A stretch of DNA of 64,000 nt, taken from the NCBI GenBank assembly GCA_035492535.1, contig DATJJM010000006.1:3813-67812 (forward strand), given 5' to 3'. Source of the DNA: JAMXLO01 sp035492535 (GTDB taxonomy: Bacteria; Pseudomonadota; Alphaproteobacteria; Acetobacterales; Acetobacteraceae). Position numbers and translations under genes: made by a program. The notes under the pieces were generated by a model, which was not told where the DNA came from, ran no database searches, and saw only the letters and a list, made by a program, of their open reading frames with translations. This document shows positions 50,850 to 58,755 of this stretch, piece after piece (positions within the stretch are counted from its first letter, which is position 1; each line of letters opens with the position of its first letter).

Positions 50850-51440
50850 ATGGCGGTGCCGCATCTCATGCCGGTTGGCCTAACGGGCATTCCGCGCGCC
50901 GATGCGGAGATACACCGCACGATCGCGACCTTGCGCGTCGTTCAGTTCGATCAAGACCCGTTGTGGGACGCTGCGGACTCATTCCGAAAGTCGCTGATGA
51001 ACTCAGCGGAAAAGCGAGAGGGCACGATCATCGAAGCCGCGATCAGGGATGCCATAGAGCAGACCTCGCACCTGCGCTTGGTGACAGTCGATCGACGGTT
51101 GCCCCGTGTGCCCGACGTCCAGTTCGAGATCCGCGACAGCGGTTGGATCGTCGCGCTCGAGATCAAGCGCGGCTCGCACCATGACTCGACCAAGCTTCGG
51201 CAGTTCCGAGATGACCTCAAACAAATACCGCCGCTGCTGCGCACGGCGTTGCCGTTGTTCCCGGCCGAATGTGTGCATTTCCACATCGTGTTCATCAGCG
51301 GCCAGCCGCCGTTGTCCGAGGGTCTGACGCTCGACGACCTCGGCAAGCTCTACGACCTGCATGCCCGGTCGCACATCCTGACGGCAAGGCAACGATATTC
51401 CGGCGCCCTCAAAGCGATCATGCGGGAGCGCGGACTATGA
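50850..51440 (+). CDS. PD-(D/E)XK nuclease-fold protein
   Basis: 196 residues, ATG at 50850 with GGGGGAGG 7 nt upstream. The core is VPDVQFEIRDSG then WIVALEIKRG, an (D/E)...EIK pattern with likely Asp in PDVQ and Glu-Ile-Lys. The preceding helix carries EKREGTIIEAAIRD, the usual conserved Glu of this fold. No specificity domain is visible, so it could be a repair nuclease or an anti-competitor nuclease. Confidence 0.65.
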   Translation: MAVPHLMPVGLTGIPRADAEIHRTIATLRVVQFDQDPLWDAADSFRKSLMNSAEKREGTIIEAAIRDAIEQTSHLRLVTVDRRLPRVPDVQFEIRDSGWIVALEIKRGSHHDSTKLRQFRDDLKQIPPLLRTALPLFPAECVHFHIVFISGQPPLSEGLTLDDLGKLYDLHARSHILTARQRYSGALKAIMRERGL

Positions 51441-51452
51441 CAGGAGGTTCCG

Positions 51453-52610
51453 ATGCCTGACGGCAGCCAAGGCCGCATCGTCATCGACAAGCCGCACCCG
51501 CTGTCAGGCCTGTTCCCACTGATGCAGGGCGCTGCCTACAAGGCCCTGGTCAACGACATTCGCATCAACGGGCAGCGCGAGGCGATCGTGCTGCACGAGG
51601 GCATGGTCCTCGATGGCCGCAACCGGCAACGTGTCTGTCGAGAGCTTGGCCTGGAGCCGAAGACCAAGGCCTTCAAAGGCAAAGACCCGCTCGCTTATGT
51701 CATCAGTGCCAATCTGCACCGCCGACATCTGGATGAGAGCCAACGCTGCATGGTCGCGGCGCAAGTGGCGACGCTGGCGGGGAAGGGTCGGCCAGCGAAA
51801 AATGCGCCAATTGGCGCAATTACCCAGGACGATGCTGCGTCCATGCTCAATGTCAGTCGGCGCGGTGTGCAACGCGCCAAGATTGTCCGCGACAAGGGCT
51901 CACCCGAACTCATCGAGGCGGTGGAGCAGGGTGATATCGCCGTTTCCCTGGCCGCCAAGATCACAGAGCTGCCTCCCGCCAAGCAGCGCGACGTGGTGGC
52001 CGAACCGAAGACTGCGGTCGGTGCGGTCAAGAAACACCGGCGACAGCGCCGTGTCGAGGAGCTTGCGGAAAAGACCGAGCAAGCCTCGCAAAGTCTGGCC
52101 GGTGAACTCTACAGCGTGCTGTACGCCGATCCGCCTTGGCGCTTCGAGCCCTATTCACGCGACACCGGCATGGATCGCGCGGCCGACAACCATTACCCGA
52201 CGATGGGCGGGCAAGACATCAGGGAGCTACCGATCCCTGCGGCCGACGACGCGGTGTTGTTCCTGTGGGCGACGGTGCCGATGCTGCCAGATGCCGTCGC
52301 CGTCATGCAGGCGTGGGGCTTCGCCTACAAAAGTCACTTCGTCTGGATAAAGGACAAGGCCGGGACCGGCTACTGGAACCGTAACCAGCACGAGCTGCTG
52401 TTGATTGGCACGCGCGGCAAGATCCCCGCACCCGCCCCAGGCGAGCAATTCCCCTCGGTCATACCGGCGAAGGTCGGCAAGCACAGCGCTAAGCCAGAGC
52501 ACTTCGCCGAGATGATCGAGGAGATGTTTCCCCAACTGCAGGCTGTCGAGTTGTTCGCACGCAAGCCGCGTCTAGGCTGGAAAGTGTGGGGCAACGAGGC
52601 GCCCACATGA
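51453..52610 (+). CDS. ParB-like/MT-A70 adenine methyltransferase fusion
   Basis: 385 residues. Residues 1-100 are ParB/Srx-like (ALVNDIRINGQREAIVLHEG, LDGRNRQRVCRELG, ISANLHRRHLDESQR), then an HTH (AASMLNVSRRGVQRAKIV). An MT-A70 domain starts near 215 with YADPPW (DPPW at 226-229) and continues VLFLWATVPMLPDAV. It should make N6-methyladenine in phage DNA, protecting it from restriction or marking it. A perfect palindrome (TGCGCC-AATT-GGCGCA) lies in the HTH-proximal coding region near 51809. Confidence 0.85.
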   Translation: MPDGSQGRIVIDKPHPLSGLFPLMQGAAYKALVNDIRINGQREAIVLHEGMVLDGRNRQRVCRELGLEPKTKAFKGKDPLAYVISANLHRRHLDESQRCMVAAQVATLAGKGRPAKNAPIGAITQDDAASMLNVSRRGVQRAKIVRDKGSPELIEAVEQGDIAVSLAAKITELPPAKQRDVVAEPKTAVGAVKKHRRQRRVEELAEKTEQASQSLAGELYSVLYADPPWRFEPYSRDTGMDRAADNHYPTMGGQDIRELPIPAADDAVLFLWATVPMLPDAVAVMQAWGFAYKSHFVWIKDKAGTGYWNRNQHELLLIGTRGKIPAPAPGEQFPSVIPAKVGKHSAKPEHFAEMIEEMFPQLQAVELFARKPRLGWKVWGNEAPT

Positions 52611-52879
52611 AGCGCGGCACGTTCATCGCCGCCCTGGCAGGCCCGGCTCGTGTGTCGGGCCTCGTCCTCGCCCAGCCGCTCCGCATGAAGACGCTGATCT
52701 TGCGCGAGCGGCCGGGCGAGCTCGCCAGGATCCTGGCGCGCGAGACGACGCGCCCGCTGCAGCTGTTATGGCCTGACCGGACGCCGGCCGTGACGGTGTT
52801 TGCTGATGTTGTTCGGGAAATGGGCGCCGCATCTGCCCTGAAACGAAACCGCCCCGCGTTAGCGCGCGGGGCGGGGTAG
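52607..52879 (+). CDS. Small hypothetical protein
   Basis: 90 residues, coupled by ATGA to the methyltransferase. Helical N-terminus (TFIAALAGPARVSGLVLAQP) with LWPDRTPAVTVF in the middle. Its last codons include a strong GC hairpin. Function unknown. Confidence 0.6.
   Translation: MKRGTFIAALAGPARVSGLVLAQPLRMKTLILRERPGELARILARETTRPLQLLWPDRTPAVTVFADVVREMGAASALKRNRPALARGAG
52849..52874. terminator. GC hairpin CCGCCCCGCG/CGCGGGGCGG at operon break
   Basis: Perfect 10-bp stem with a 6-nt loop, overlapping the end of the 52607-52879 gene. No T tract follows on either strand. It may attenuate transcription before the replication gene. Confidence 0.45.
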
Positions 52880-52883
52880 TGCT

Positions 52884-52980
52884 TTGCGGATCACCCCACC
52901 TCACGACGTTCACGGATTGTCGCGAAATGTCCACAAGCCGAACAAGTGTGCATTTAGCAATCCGACCGGGTGATCCGCAA
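52884..52980. repeat. 13-bp inverted repeat flanking an operator-like site
   Basis: TTGCGGATCACCC at 52884-52896 and GGGTGATCCGCAA at 52968-52980 are perfect reverse complements, 71 bp apart. Between them is a degenerate GTGCA-TTT-AGCAA site (52948-52960). The block sits in the only gap in front of the replication-type gene, so it could be a control region or an origin element. Confidence 0.55.
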
Positions 52981-53033
52981 GGCCCTGACTGAGAGTCAAG
53001 CTCGATGTCACAGCAATTTTTCGGATCGCGGCT

Positions 53034-53789
53034 ATGAGCAACGCAGCGATCAACTGGGCCCGGCCCCTCACGCTCGCCCCGGTACGCAAGGCGGTGCTGC
53101 TCAACCTCGCAGAACGTGCCAATGCCCAGACCGGTCGGTGCTGGCCCTGCATGCGGACGATCGCGCGCGAGACGGGGTATTGCGTACGCGCCGTCCGCCT
53201 CGCCCTCCGCTACCTCGAGACGGCCGGGCTGATACGGACCCTGAGGCAGGTCGGCAGGAGGTCGATCTACTGGGTCACTTTCGGCGTCATGGTGCAGCCA
53301 GGCGCGCCCCTCCAGCTGGACCTCGATCTGCCGCAGACTGCGGCAGCTGATGCCGCACCACCCCGGAATCCAGTGCCGGGGATTCAACCCTCAAAGGATC
53401 AACCATCAGAGGAACCAGAGGAGAGCGCGCATGCGCGCGCGCCCGCGGATCCCCCCCCTTCTTCTCGATCAATTTTGCCCGAAGATTGGCGACCGAGCCC
53501 CCTCGACATCGCCTTCGCCTTGTCGTGCGGCCTCAACCCGGCAGCCATGGCCGACACCTTCGCCGACCACTACCGCGCCACCGGAGCATCACGCGCCGAC
53601 TGGTCGGCCGTCTGGCGCAACTGGTGCCGGCGCGAACCATTGTTCAGCCGGAAGCGATCGAGCGGCGACAGGTTCGCCAGAAACGAGGCTGGCAGAAGCA
53701 GCGCTGCGGCCGATCTGCTGGCCCAGCTGGACGCTTACGAGGCCAATCCGGTTGACATGCCATTGCGCCTTGCACAGCTTGCGGCATGA
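53034..53789 (+). CDS. Helix-turn-helix replication protein
   Basis: 251 residues. Residues 15-85 form a winged helix: RKAVLLNLAERANAQTGRCW, MRTIARETGYCVRAVRLALR and YLETAGLIRTLRQVG, the pattern of phage O-type replication initiators (helix-turn-helix_36). A Pro/Glu linker precedes a C-terminal helical domain (FALSCGLNPAAMADTFADHY, WSAVWRNWCRRE), also typical of that family. It likely binds the origin; the repeat-bearing gap just upstream fits this. Confidence 0.75.
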   Translation: MSNAAINWARPLTLAPVRKAVLLNLAERANAQTGRCWPCMRTIARETGYCVRAVRLALRYLETAGLIRTLRQVGRRSIYWVTFGVMVQPGAPLQLDLDLPQTAAADAAPPRNPVPGIQPSKDQPSEEPEESAHARAPADPPPSSRSILPEDWRPSPLDIAFALSCGLNPAAMADTFADHYRATGASRADWSAVWRNWCRREPLFSRKRSSGDRFARNEAGRSSAAADLLAQLDAYEANPVDMPLRLAQLAA

Positions 53790-53790
53790 A

Positions 53791-54435
53791 ATGAGCATCC
53801 ACGACGCCAACAAGGTCCGTGTCATCGTCCACTGGCTCGATGAGCTGGCGGTCACCGTGGCACAGCCGCGCGACACCGACTGGAAGGTCGTGCTGAAGAC
53901 CTATTCCGACTTCCTCTACGTCGATTTCAACAGTGGCGCGTTCAACCGCGACAGCCTTCGTGTGGTTGCCAGCCAGAACGAATTCTTCCCGACCTATCGC
54001 ACGCTGCACGAACAGCTGCATGCCTGGGTCAAGGAACACCTGCCGCCACTGCAGCCGATTGCGTTGCCTGCTCCACCGCCTCCGCCGCCTGAAGATCCGT
54101 ACACCTTCGACGACGTCCTGCGCATGCTCGAGCAGCTGCGCGACCACCCGAAGCGGACGCTGATGCTCGAGCTCTACCGCGCCCAGCTCGGCCGCAACTA
54201 TCCAGCCGGCCTGCCGATGCTCGATGCCTTCGAAGCGGAGCTGCCGAAGATCTCGCTGGCAACGCCCGAGCAGCTGAGCGAGGAGGCACCGCCACCGATC
54301 CCGGCCGCCACGCCGCGCTATCTGTCGACCGAGCAGCTGCTCGCCGCCTACGAAGCCCAAGGCCGCGGCGGTACCGTGCGCGCAGCGATGCTGCGGGAGC
54401 AGCTGCGCAAGCCCCGCCTCGTCAATGCCGACTGA
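53791..54435 (+). CDS. Hypothetical replication-region protein
   Basis: 214 residues, start MSIHDANKVR one base after the previous stop. N-terminal alpha/beta domain (VIVHWLDELAVTVAQ, WKVVLKTYSDFLYVDF), a proline hinge (ALPAPPPPPPEDPY) and helical C-terminus. No catalytic motif. Position suggests a partner of the replication protein. Confidence 0.6.
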   Translation: MSIHDANKVRVIVHWLDELAVTVAQPRDTDWKVVLKTYSDFLYVDFNSGAFNRDSLRVVASQNEFFPTYRTLHEQLHAWVKEHLPPLQPIALPAPPPPPPEDPYTFDDVLRMLEQLRDHPKRTLMLELYRAQLGRNYPAGLPMLDAFEAELPKISLATPEQLSEEAPPPIPAATPRYLSTEQLLAAYEAQGRGGTVRAAMLREQLRKPRLVNAD

Positions 54436-55312
54436 GCGCATCGTCACGCTCCGGGCACGGCCATCAGGCCTCGCCGTCGGCATGGTGTTGGGCTCGCCCA
54501 AAGGCCGCGTGCTCTATCGCATCATCGAGGTCACCAAGCTGCGCCGCTATGGCGAGGTGCAATCACCGCGCATGCGCCTCGTGTGCCGCCGCCTGGGGCC
54601 AGGAGAGGCGCCTGACGGCGTCGAGGTGCTGCCCTGGCCGTCAGACCCCAAGAACCCGCGCAAGCCACGCCAGGGCCCCGTGGAACGGCTGCGCCGTTCT
54701 CCGCCCGAGATGGCGCTCCTGATAGCCGCAAGCAGGCGTGCTGACCGCCTGCAGCTCGAGGCCCGCCGCAAGGCCCGCAAGCGCCATCACCACGGTGGCG
54801 TCGATGTCGGCCCCTCGGTGCGTCTCGAGGCAATTATCGACTTCGACGGCAAGGTGATCCGCGAGGCTGACGTCAGCGTCGACACCGTACGGGATCCCGC
54901 CCAGCCGCAGCGCATCATCCGCCGGGCGGTACGCGCGGATCCACTGCTCGCGTTGGAGCGTGCCGGTTCGATCACCGGCCGTGGGGCCGACGCTGCAGAG
55001 ACGCTGCGGAGCTACCTGGAGGCGATGACGCCGGCACTGGGACAGAGCGGCGGCATGTCGGTGCACACGCCGCCCTTCCTGCGCGCACCGATCAGCAGCG
55101 TCAGCATAGACGCCTGCCGCACCACCCGGCGCGCCGCTGCAGCGCTCGGACCGCTGCACTGGGAAGCGGTGCTGTGGGTCTGCCTGGGCGGCACCGTCAG
55201 CGGGTATGCGGGCTATCGCTGCATGCGCCTCGCGCTCGCCGGCGAGCTGGTGCGCGACGGCATAGCCAAGCTCGCCGATCACTTTGAAGGAGCAAGCGTA
55301 TGCGCGCGTTGA
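54425..55312 (+). CDS. Hypothetical basic protein
   Basis: 295 residues, starting inside the upstream gene. The N-terminal 110 residues include a small beta domain (GMVLGSPKGRVLYRIIEVTK) and a basic helix (RRADRLQLEARRKARKRHHH). The C-terminus ends with VCLGGTVSGYAGYRCMRLAL. It carries one copy of the GATAGCCGC core at 54722. Family not recognised. Confidence 0.55.
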   Translation: MPTERIVTLRARPSGLAVGMVLGSPKGRVLYRIIEVTKLRRYGEVQSPRMRLVCRRLGPGEAPDGVEVLPWPSDPKNPRKPRQGPVERLRRSPPEMALLIAASRRADRLQLEARRKARKRHHHGGVDVGPSVRLEAIIDFDGKVIREADVSVDTVRDPAQPQRIIRRAVRADPLLALERAGSITGRGADAAETLRSYLEAMTPALGQSGGMSVHTPPFLRAPISSVSIDACRTTRRAAAALGPLHWEAVLWVCLGGTVSGYAGYRCMRLALAGELVRDGIAKLADHFEGASVCAR

Positions 55313-55629
55313 TCATGTTGGTGAGCGACGATCTGCTGGGCCGCATCGAGCGCTGCGTAGCGCCCGAGCATCGCGTCCGCGCGCAACGCTCACTCACCGA
55401 CACCCGGCTGGTCGAACTCATCGTCGAAGGGCCGATGCTGCCCGAGGTGGTCGAAGGACTGATCAAGCGCGGCGACATCGAGCTCACGATGCACACCGAC
55501 GAAGACGACAGCGTGATCTGGCTGGAGGCCTGCTGGCGTATCTTTGAGCCCGGCGAGACCGTCAGGTCGGCGACCTGGGAGGTCGGCCGCTGGCAGTCGC
55601 TGCCCGAGATGATGGAATTCATGCGGTGA
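55300..55629 (+). CDS. Small hypothetical protein
   Basis: 109 residues, overlapping the upstream gene by 13 nt, preceded by AAGGAGCAAGC. Mixed alpha/beta, with acidic patch (TDEDDSVIWLEACW). Coupled to the next gene by GTGA. Confidence 0.6.
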   Translation: MRALIMLVSDDLLGRIERCVAPEHRVRAQRSLTDTRLVELIVEGPMLPEVVEGLIKRGDIELTMHTDEDDSVIWLEACWRIFEPGETVRSATWEVGRWQSLPEMMEFMR

Positions 55630-55877
55630 CGCCGCCCACGTTCGCGAAGCTTGGTGTGACTGACGCACGCATCGCGGTGAACCTGCGGATCTTCCTCAAC
55701 AGCGTGCCGCAGCATGGCGTGCTCGAGTACGACACCAAGGCTGGCTACCTCGTGCGCTACGCGATGGAGGTGCTGCCGGGGCGCACATATCCGCAGATCA
55801 AGATGCACGGCGATGAGGTGGTGACCGAGCGCGTCGAGGGCATCGTCGAAGTGCTGTGGCGGGACGAGCCCGTTTGA
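55626..55877 (+). CDS. Small hypothetical protein
   Basis: 83 residues from GTG at 55626. It has DARIAVNLRIFLNSVPQHGV and YLVRYAMEVLPGRTY; compact and beta-rich in the second half. The methylase TTG start lies within its stop codon. Confidence 0.6.
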   Translation: MTPPTFAKLGVTDARIAVNLRIFLNSVPQHGVLEYDTKAGYLVRYAMEVLPGRTYPQIKMHGDEVVTERVEGIVEVLWRDEPV

Positions 55878-56764
55878 ACCGTGGCGCCTACTACAACGAA
55901 AGCAATCGATACTGCGCCGCGTGGCTCCGCAACCTCATCCGCGCAAGGCTCATTGCTCCTGGCGTTGTCGACGTTCGAGACGTGCGGGACGTGCGGCCAG
56001 CCGATCTCGATGGGTACCGACAGGTGCATCTGTTCGCCGGTATCGGGCTCTGGTCGTGCGCTCTCCGGATGGCTGGCTGGAGCGACGATCGCGCCGTCTG
56101 GACGGCCTCCTGCCCATGCCAACCTTTCAGCCAGGCGGGCGGTGGCGCTGGGGTATTTGACGATCGCCACCTCTGGCCAGCGGCTTTCTGGCTCATCTCC
56201 CAGCACACGCCTCGCACAGTGTTTGGGGAGCAGGTTGCAAGCCCTGACGGCGTCGAGTGGCTCGACATTGTATCGGATGACCTGGGTGCATGCGGCTACG
56301 CCTGCGGGCCGGTGGATCTCCCGGTTGCGGGTGTCGGTGGTCCCAACATCCGACAACGGCTCTTCTGGGTGGCCGACGCCGACGGAGGGCGATGGGGACA
56401 GCAGCGGATCAAGGAGCTTGCCGGGCAGCAAAGCGCGCCCAGGTCTGAGCCTGACGGATGCAGCACTCCTGGCGGGCTGGGCGACACCGAGCGCGCGCGA
56501 TTACCGGACACCGAACCACAAGACCTATGCGGAGCGGGACGGCGGTGCGAAAGGCGAGCAGTTGCAGAACCAAGTGGCACACTTGGTCCCTGGCGCGAGC
56601 TTGAATGGATCTATTGCCGCGACGGACGGCGGCGGCCTACTCAACCCGGAATTCAGCCGCTGGCTGCTCGGCGTCCCGGCGACGTGGCAAAGCTGCGCGC
56701 CTACGGGAACGCGGTCTCTCCGATCGCCGCGGCCGCGGTGATCAGGGCGTGGATGACGCTCTAA
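55874..56764 (+). CDS. C5-cytosine DNA methyltransferase
   Basis: 296 residues from TTG 55874, overlapping the previous stop (a GTG at 55856 is possible). Cytosine methylase motifs in order: LFAGIGLWSCALRMAGW (I), SCPCQPFSQAGG (IV, catalytic Cys of PC), TVFGEQV (VI, variant of ENV), VGGPNIRQRLFWVA (VIII) and LRAYGNAVSP (X). It should methylate cytosine in phage DNA, complementing the MT-A70 enzyme. The target-recognition region and the C-terminus overlap another conserved frame. Its stop shares bases with the stop of an opposing gene. Confidence 0.85.
   Translation: MNRGAYYNESNRYCAAWLRNLIRARLIAPGVVDVRDVRDVRPADLDGYRQVHLFAGIGLWSCALRMAGWSDDRAVWTASCPCQPFSQAGGGAGVFDDRHLWPAAFWLISQHTPRTVFGEQVASPDGVEWLDIVSDDLGACGYACGPVDLPVAGVGGPNIRQRLFWVADADGGRWGQQRIKELAGQQSAPRSEPDGCSTPGGLGDTERARLPDTEPQDLCGAGRRCERRAVAEPSGTLGPWRELEWIYCRDGRRRPTQPGIQPLAARRPGDVAKLRAYGNAVSPIAAAAVIRAWMTL
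55881..56741 (+). CDS. Second conserved frame overlapping the cytosine methylase
   Basis: An 286-codon open frame in the +1 register. Its 3' half (from about 56350) reads GWPTPTEGDG, SLTDAALLAGWATPSARDY, then LLNPEFSRWLLGVPATWQSC and APTGTRS. Short WxTPxAxDx units followed by LNPxFxRWLMGxPxxW are a sequence I know from separate phage proteins encoded over Dcm-type genes. Both frames therefore look conserved. The 5' half may be non-coding, so the true start is uncertain. Confidence 0.45.
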   Translation: MAPTTTKAIDTAPRGSATSSAQGSLLLALSTFETCGTCGQPISMGTDRCICSPVSGSGRALSGWLAGATIAPSGRPPAHANLSARRAVALGYLTIATSGQRLSGSSPSTRLAQCLGSRLQALTASSGSTLYRMTWVHAATPAGRWISRLRVSVVPTSDNGSSGWPTPTEGDGDSSGSRSLPGSKARPGLSLTDAALLAGWATPSARDYRTPNHKTYAERDGGAKGEQLQNQVAHLVPGASLNGSIAATDGGGLLNPEFSRWLLGVPATWQSCAPTGTRSLRSPRPR

Positions 56765-57078
56765 TCGCTCCGCGGAATATCGCCGAATAGCCGTCTGAGG
56801 GTGGCCTGCTTGGCCTCGCTCTCGCGCAACGTAGGCGTCGCCTCCTCCATTGTGCGGAACCGCGTGCGACCGATTTCATAAACCCAGGTCTCGGCTTTCG
56901 CGTTGCACAGGCTGCACCACGGATTGATCGTTTGCTCCTGCAGCGCCGCTTGCACGGCCTGTCGCAATGGCGATGCGATGCTCACCATCGCCTCCTGGCC
57001 ACTGTTGGCCTCGCCGGCGAGCGCCAGGATCGCATGCCGACCAGGGCACAGGCATTGCGCCACCCAGACGCGTTTCAT
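56761..57078 (-). CDS. Small hypothetical Cys-containing protein
   Basis: 105 residues, start fixed by ATGA overlap with the upstream gene. QTINPWCSLCNAKAETW has a CxxC; an earlier QCLCPGRH suggests a second metal ligand pair. The end is charged and helical. Last gene of the leftward block. Confidence 0.6.
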   Translation of the reverse strand: MKRVWVAQCLCPGRHAILALAGEANSGQEAMVSIASPLRQAVQAALQEQTINPWCSLCNAKAETWVYEIGRTRFRTMEEATPTLRESEAKQATLRRLFGDIPRSD

Positions 57079-57287
57079 AAGTCGCACTCACCATGGATCG
57101 GGCAGGCCGCCTCAAGCATGCGTTGCGATGCCGCCTTATCCTCGGCGTCGCGTGCCAGCTCACCCTCGGTCAGCGGCCTCCGGTGCATGATCTCGGCTTT
57201 CCGATCGAGGCGCGCGATCTCCATCTCTAAATATCGCTCGTAGCAGATGCGGCGGCAGATCCGGCGCGTGTACTCCGACACGCTCAT
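57075..57287 (-). CDS. Small helical protein
   Basis: 70 residues. Arg/Glu-rich helices (TRRICRRICYERYLEMEIAR) and a C-terminal CPIHGEC metal-site-like motif. Coupled by ATGA on both sides. Confidence 0.6.
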   Translation of the reverse strand: MSVSEYTRRICRRICYERYLEMEIARLDRKAEIMHRRPLTEGELARDAEDKAASQRMLEAACPIHGECDL

Positions 57288-58048
57288 TGCTGCTGCACCC
57301 CGTTCACAGTCATCCGCTTGGCCATGCTGCGCGCGTCGTTGTCCTGGTCTTCATCACGTCGCACGCCCACGCCTCTGACCTCGTGCCACTGGCCTGCCTT
57401 GTCGAAGGGCGGAGGGAACACGACAAGCGCGTCGCTGCTGTTCCAGCGGACGATGGTGGCAAGCTGCCACTGCTCGGCCATCCGCAACATGAACGCGCGC
57501 AACTCAGGTGCCCTCCAGGCGTCGCGGTATGCCGGATCGCACCACACGGTCACCACGTTGACGCGGCGCGTCTCACCGGTGCTCTCGTCGGCCATCAGGT
57601 CGATGTGGTCGGGCACGATGTCGATGACGTAGTGGGCCCGATCGGGCCTCGGCATTCCTTCGGTCGCTGTCCGATCCGACACCCATCGGCACGACCATGT
57701 GCGGCAGGCGTATGGACGGGTGGCGTAGATCGCGCATCCCTTGCTGTGACGCTGATGCTCGCATCGCTGATTGGCGGGCTTGTCGAGTACTGGTAGGGGC
57801 AAAAGTTTGCAGCACAACGAGCATGAGCCACACACGCGCCCGGTGCCCTTGTCGTCGAACGTGAGCGTCAACGTGCCGTCCGGTGCCTCGGCGTATGTCA
57901 TGTGGTCGCCGCCCAGCTGCAGGCGTCCCTCGGCCCACTCACGCTCGCGCTGGAAGGCTTTCCCAAACCGCATCATGTCGCTCATCACTCGATCCCTTCG
58001 ATCCATCGGCGCACCGCGGGAACGCCGCCGGTAGCGGTGCGCGGTCAT
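57284..58048 (-). CDS. YkgJ-family cysteine-cluster protein
   Basis: 254 residues, start fixed by ATGA overlap. The cluster is VCGSCSLCCKLLP at about residues 70-82, followed by RCEHQ, GCAIYATRPYACRTWSC, the spaced Cys pattern of YkgJ/UPF0153 proteins, which bind zinc or an iron-sulfur cluster. The rest is alpha/beta. A role as a phage oxidoreductase or metal-dependent processing factor is possible; the family function is not settled. Confidence 0.75.
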   Translation of the reverse strand: MTAHRYRRRSRGAPMDRRDRVMSDMMRFGKAFQREREWAEGRLQLGGDHMTYAEAPDGTLTLTFDDKGTGRVCGSCSLCCKLLPLPVLDKPANQRCEHQRHSKGCAIYATRPYACRTWSCRWVSDRTATEGMPRPDRAHYVIDIVPDHIDLMADESTGETRRVNVVTVWCDPAYRDAWRAPELRAFMLRMAEQWQLATIVRWNSSDALVVFPPPFDKAGQWHEVRGVGVRRDEDQDNDARSMAKRMTVNGVQQQ

Positions 58049-58239
58049 GATTGCCGCGCCGCGAGTCGGAGTAGGTCAGCCGTCACCTCGTCCTCTGTGC
58101 GATCGTAGATGTCAGCCACAAGGCAGGCGGTGACACTGGGAATGCCGCAGCCGTCTTCGTCCAGCCAGCCAGTGTCATCGTTGTCCACTATCCACTCCAG
58201 CGCGCGGCTGTAGCTCATCGTGGAGCGGCGCTTGGTCAT
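58045..58239 (-). CDS. Small acidic hypothetical protein
   Basis: 64 residues: SRALEWIVDNDDTGWLDEDG then VTACLVADIYDRTEDEVTAD. It is coupled to the YkgJ-family gene. No family recognised. Confidence 0.6.
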   Translation of the reverse strand: MTKRRSTMSYSRALEWIVDNDDTGWLDEDGCGIPSVTACLVADIYDRTEDEVTADLLRLAARQS

Positions 58240-58291
58240 GGCGTTATGCGCGCGCCGGCGCTGACTTGCCGCAGGCGGCGAGGAATCCGGC

Positions 58292-58543
58292 TCATAGCAG
58301 GTGTCTCGCGAGCAGACCGCCGATGATGGCGCCGATCACGCCGACAGCGAAAACCCATGGTGCCATGCGCCAGTCGCGCCACAGCTTGTGTTCCTCGGCG
58401 CGTAGTTTCTCCGCCTCGCGTTCCAGCTTGTGCCGTTCGGCGCCAAACTTGATCGTCTCAGCGAACAGCTTGTTGGTCTCGGCTCGATCGCGATCGATGC
58501 GCGCCAGCTCGGCGCGGAGGTCCAACTCCGTCTGGTCGCTCAT
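58292..58543 (-). CDS. Coiled-coil membrane protein
   Basis: 83 residues. Residues 5-55 form a charged coiled coil (ERHKLEREAEKLRAEEHKL); residues 61-80 are one membrane helix (WVFAVGVIGAIIGGLLARHL) at the C-terminus. Coupled by ATGA to the gene upstream. Such tail-anchored coiled coils can be spanin- or receptor-like, but the gene is in the early block. Confidence 0.6.
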   Translation of the reverse strand: MSDQTELDLRAELARIDRDRAETNKLFAETIKFGAERHKLEREAEKLRAEEHKLWRDWRMAPWVFAVGVIGAIIGGLLARHLL

Positions 58544-58755
58544 GATGATCGGGCCTCGCGTTGCTGGATGCGCTCGAGCTTGCGCTCAAGGCGGTTGATC
58601 TGAGGTTGGCGCTTGGCCAGCTCGCGGCTGTCGAGGTCGCCAAGGAAGGTCGCCTGCTTGATCTTGCACCGTAGCGACGGGCACACCATGCGCGCCCGCA
58701 ACGAGGCCAGATCGCGCAGCCTTGCGATCTCGACGCGGATCTCGTCGGGCGTCAT
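58540..58755 (-). CDS. Small helical protein with Cys pair
   Basis: 71 residues, start MTPDEIRVEIARLRD fixed by ATGA overlap. Middle MVCPSLRCKIKQATF then a Glu/Arg helix (INRLERKLERIQQ). Function unknown. Confidence 0.6.
   Translation of the reverse strand: MTPDEIRVEIARLRDLASLRARMVCPSLRCKIKQATFLGDLDSRELAKRQPQINRLERKLERIQQREARSS

Noticed and set aside
51800..51825. TGCGCC-AATT-GGCGCA palindrome inside the ParB-MT-A70 gene as a further operator
   Set aside because: Half-sites are in the opposite order to the promoter family and the site lies in coding sequence without a promoter; kept only as a note in that gene.
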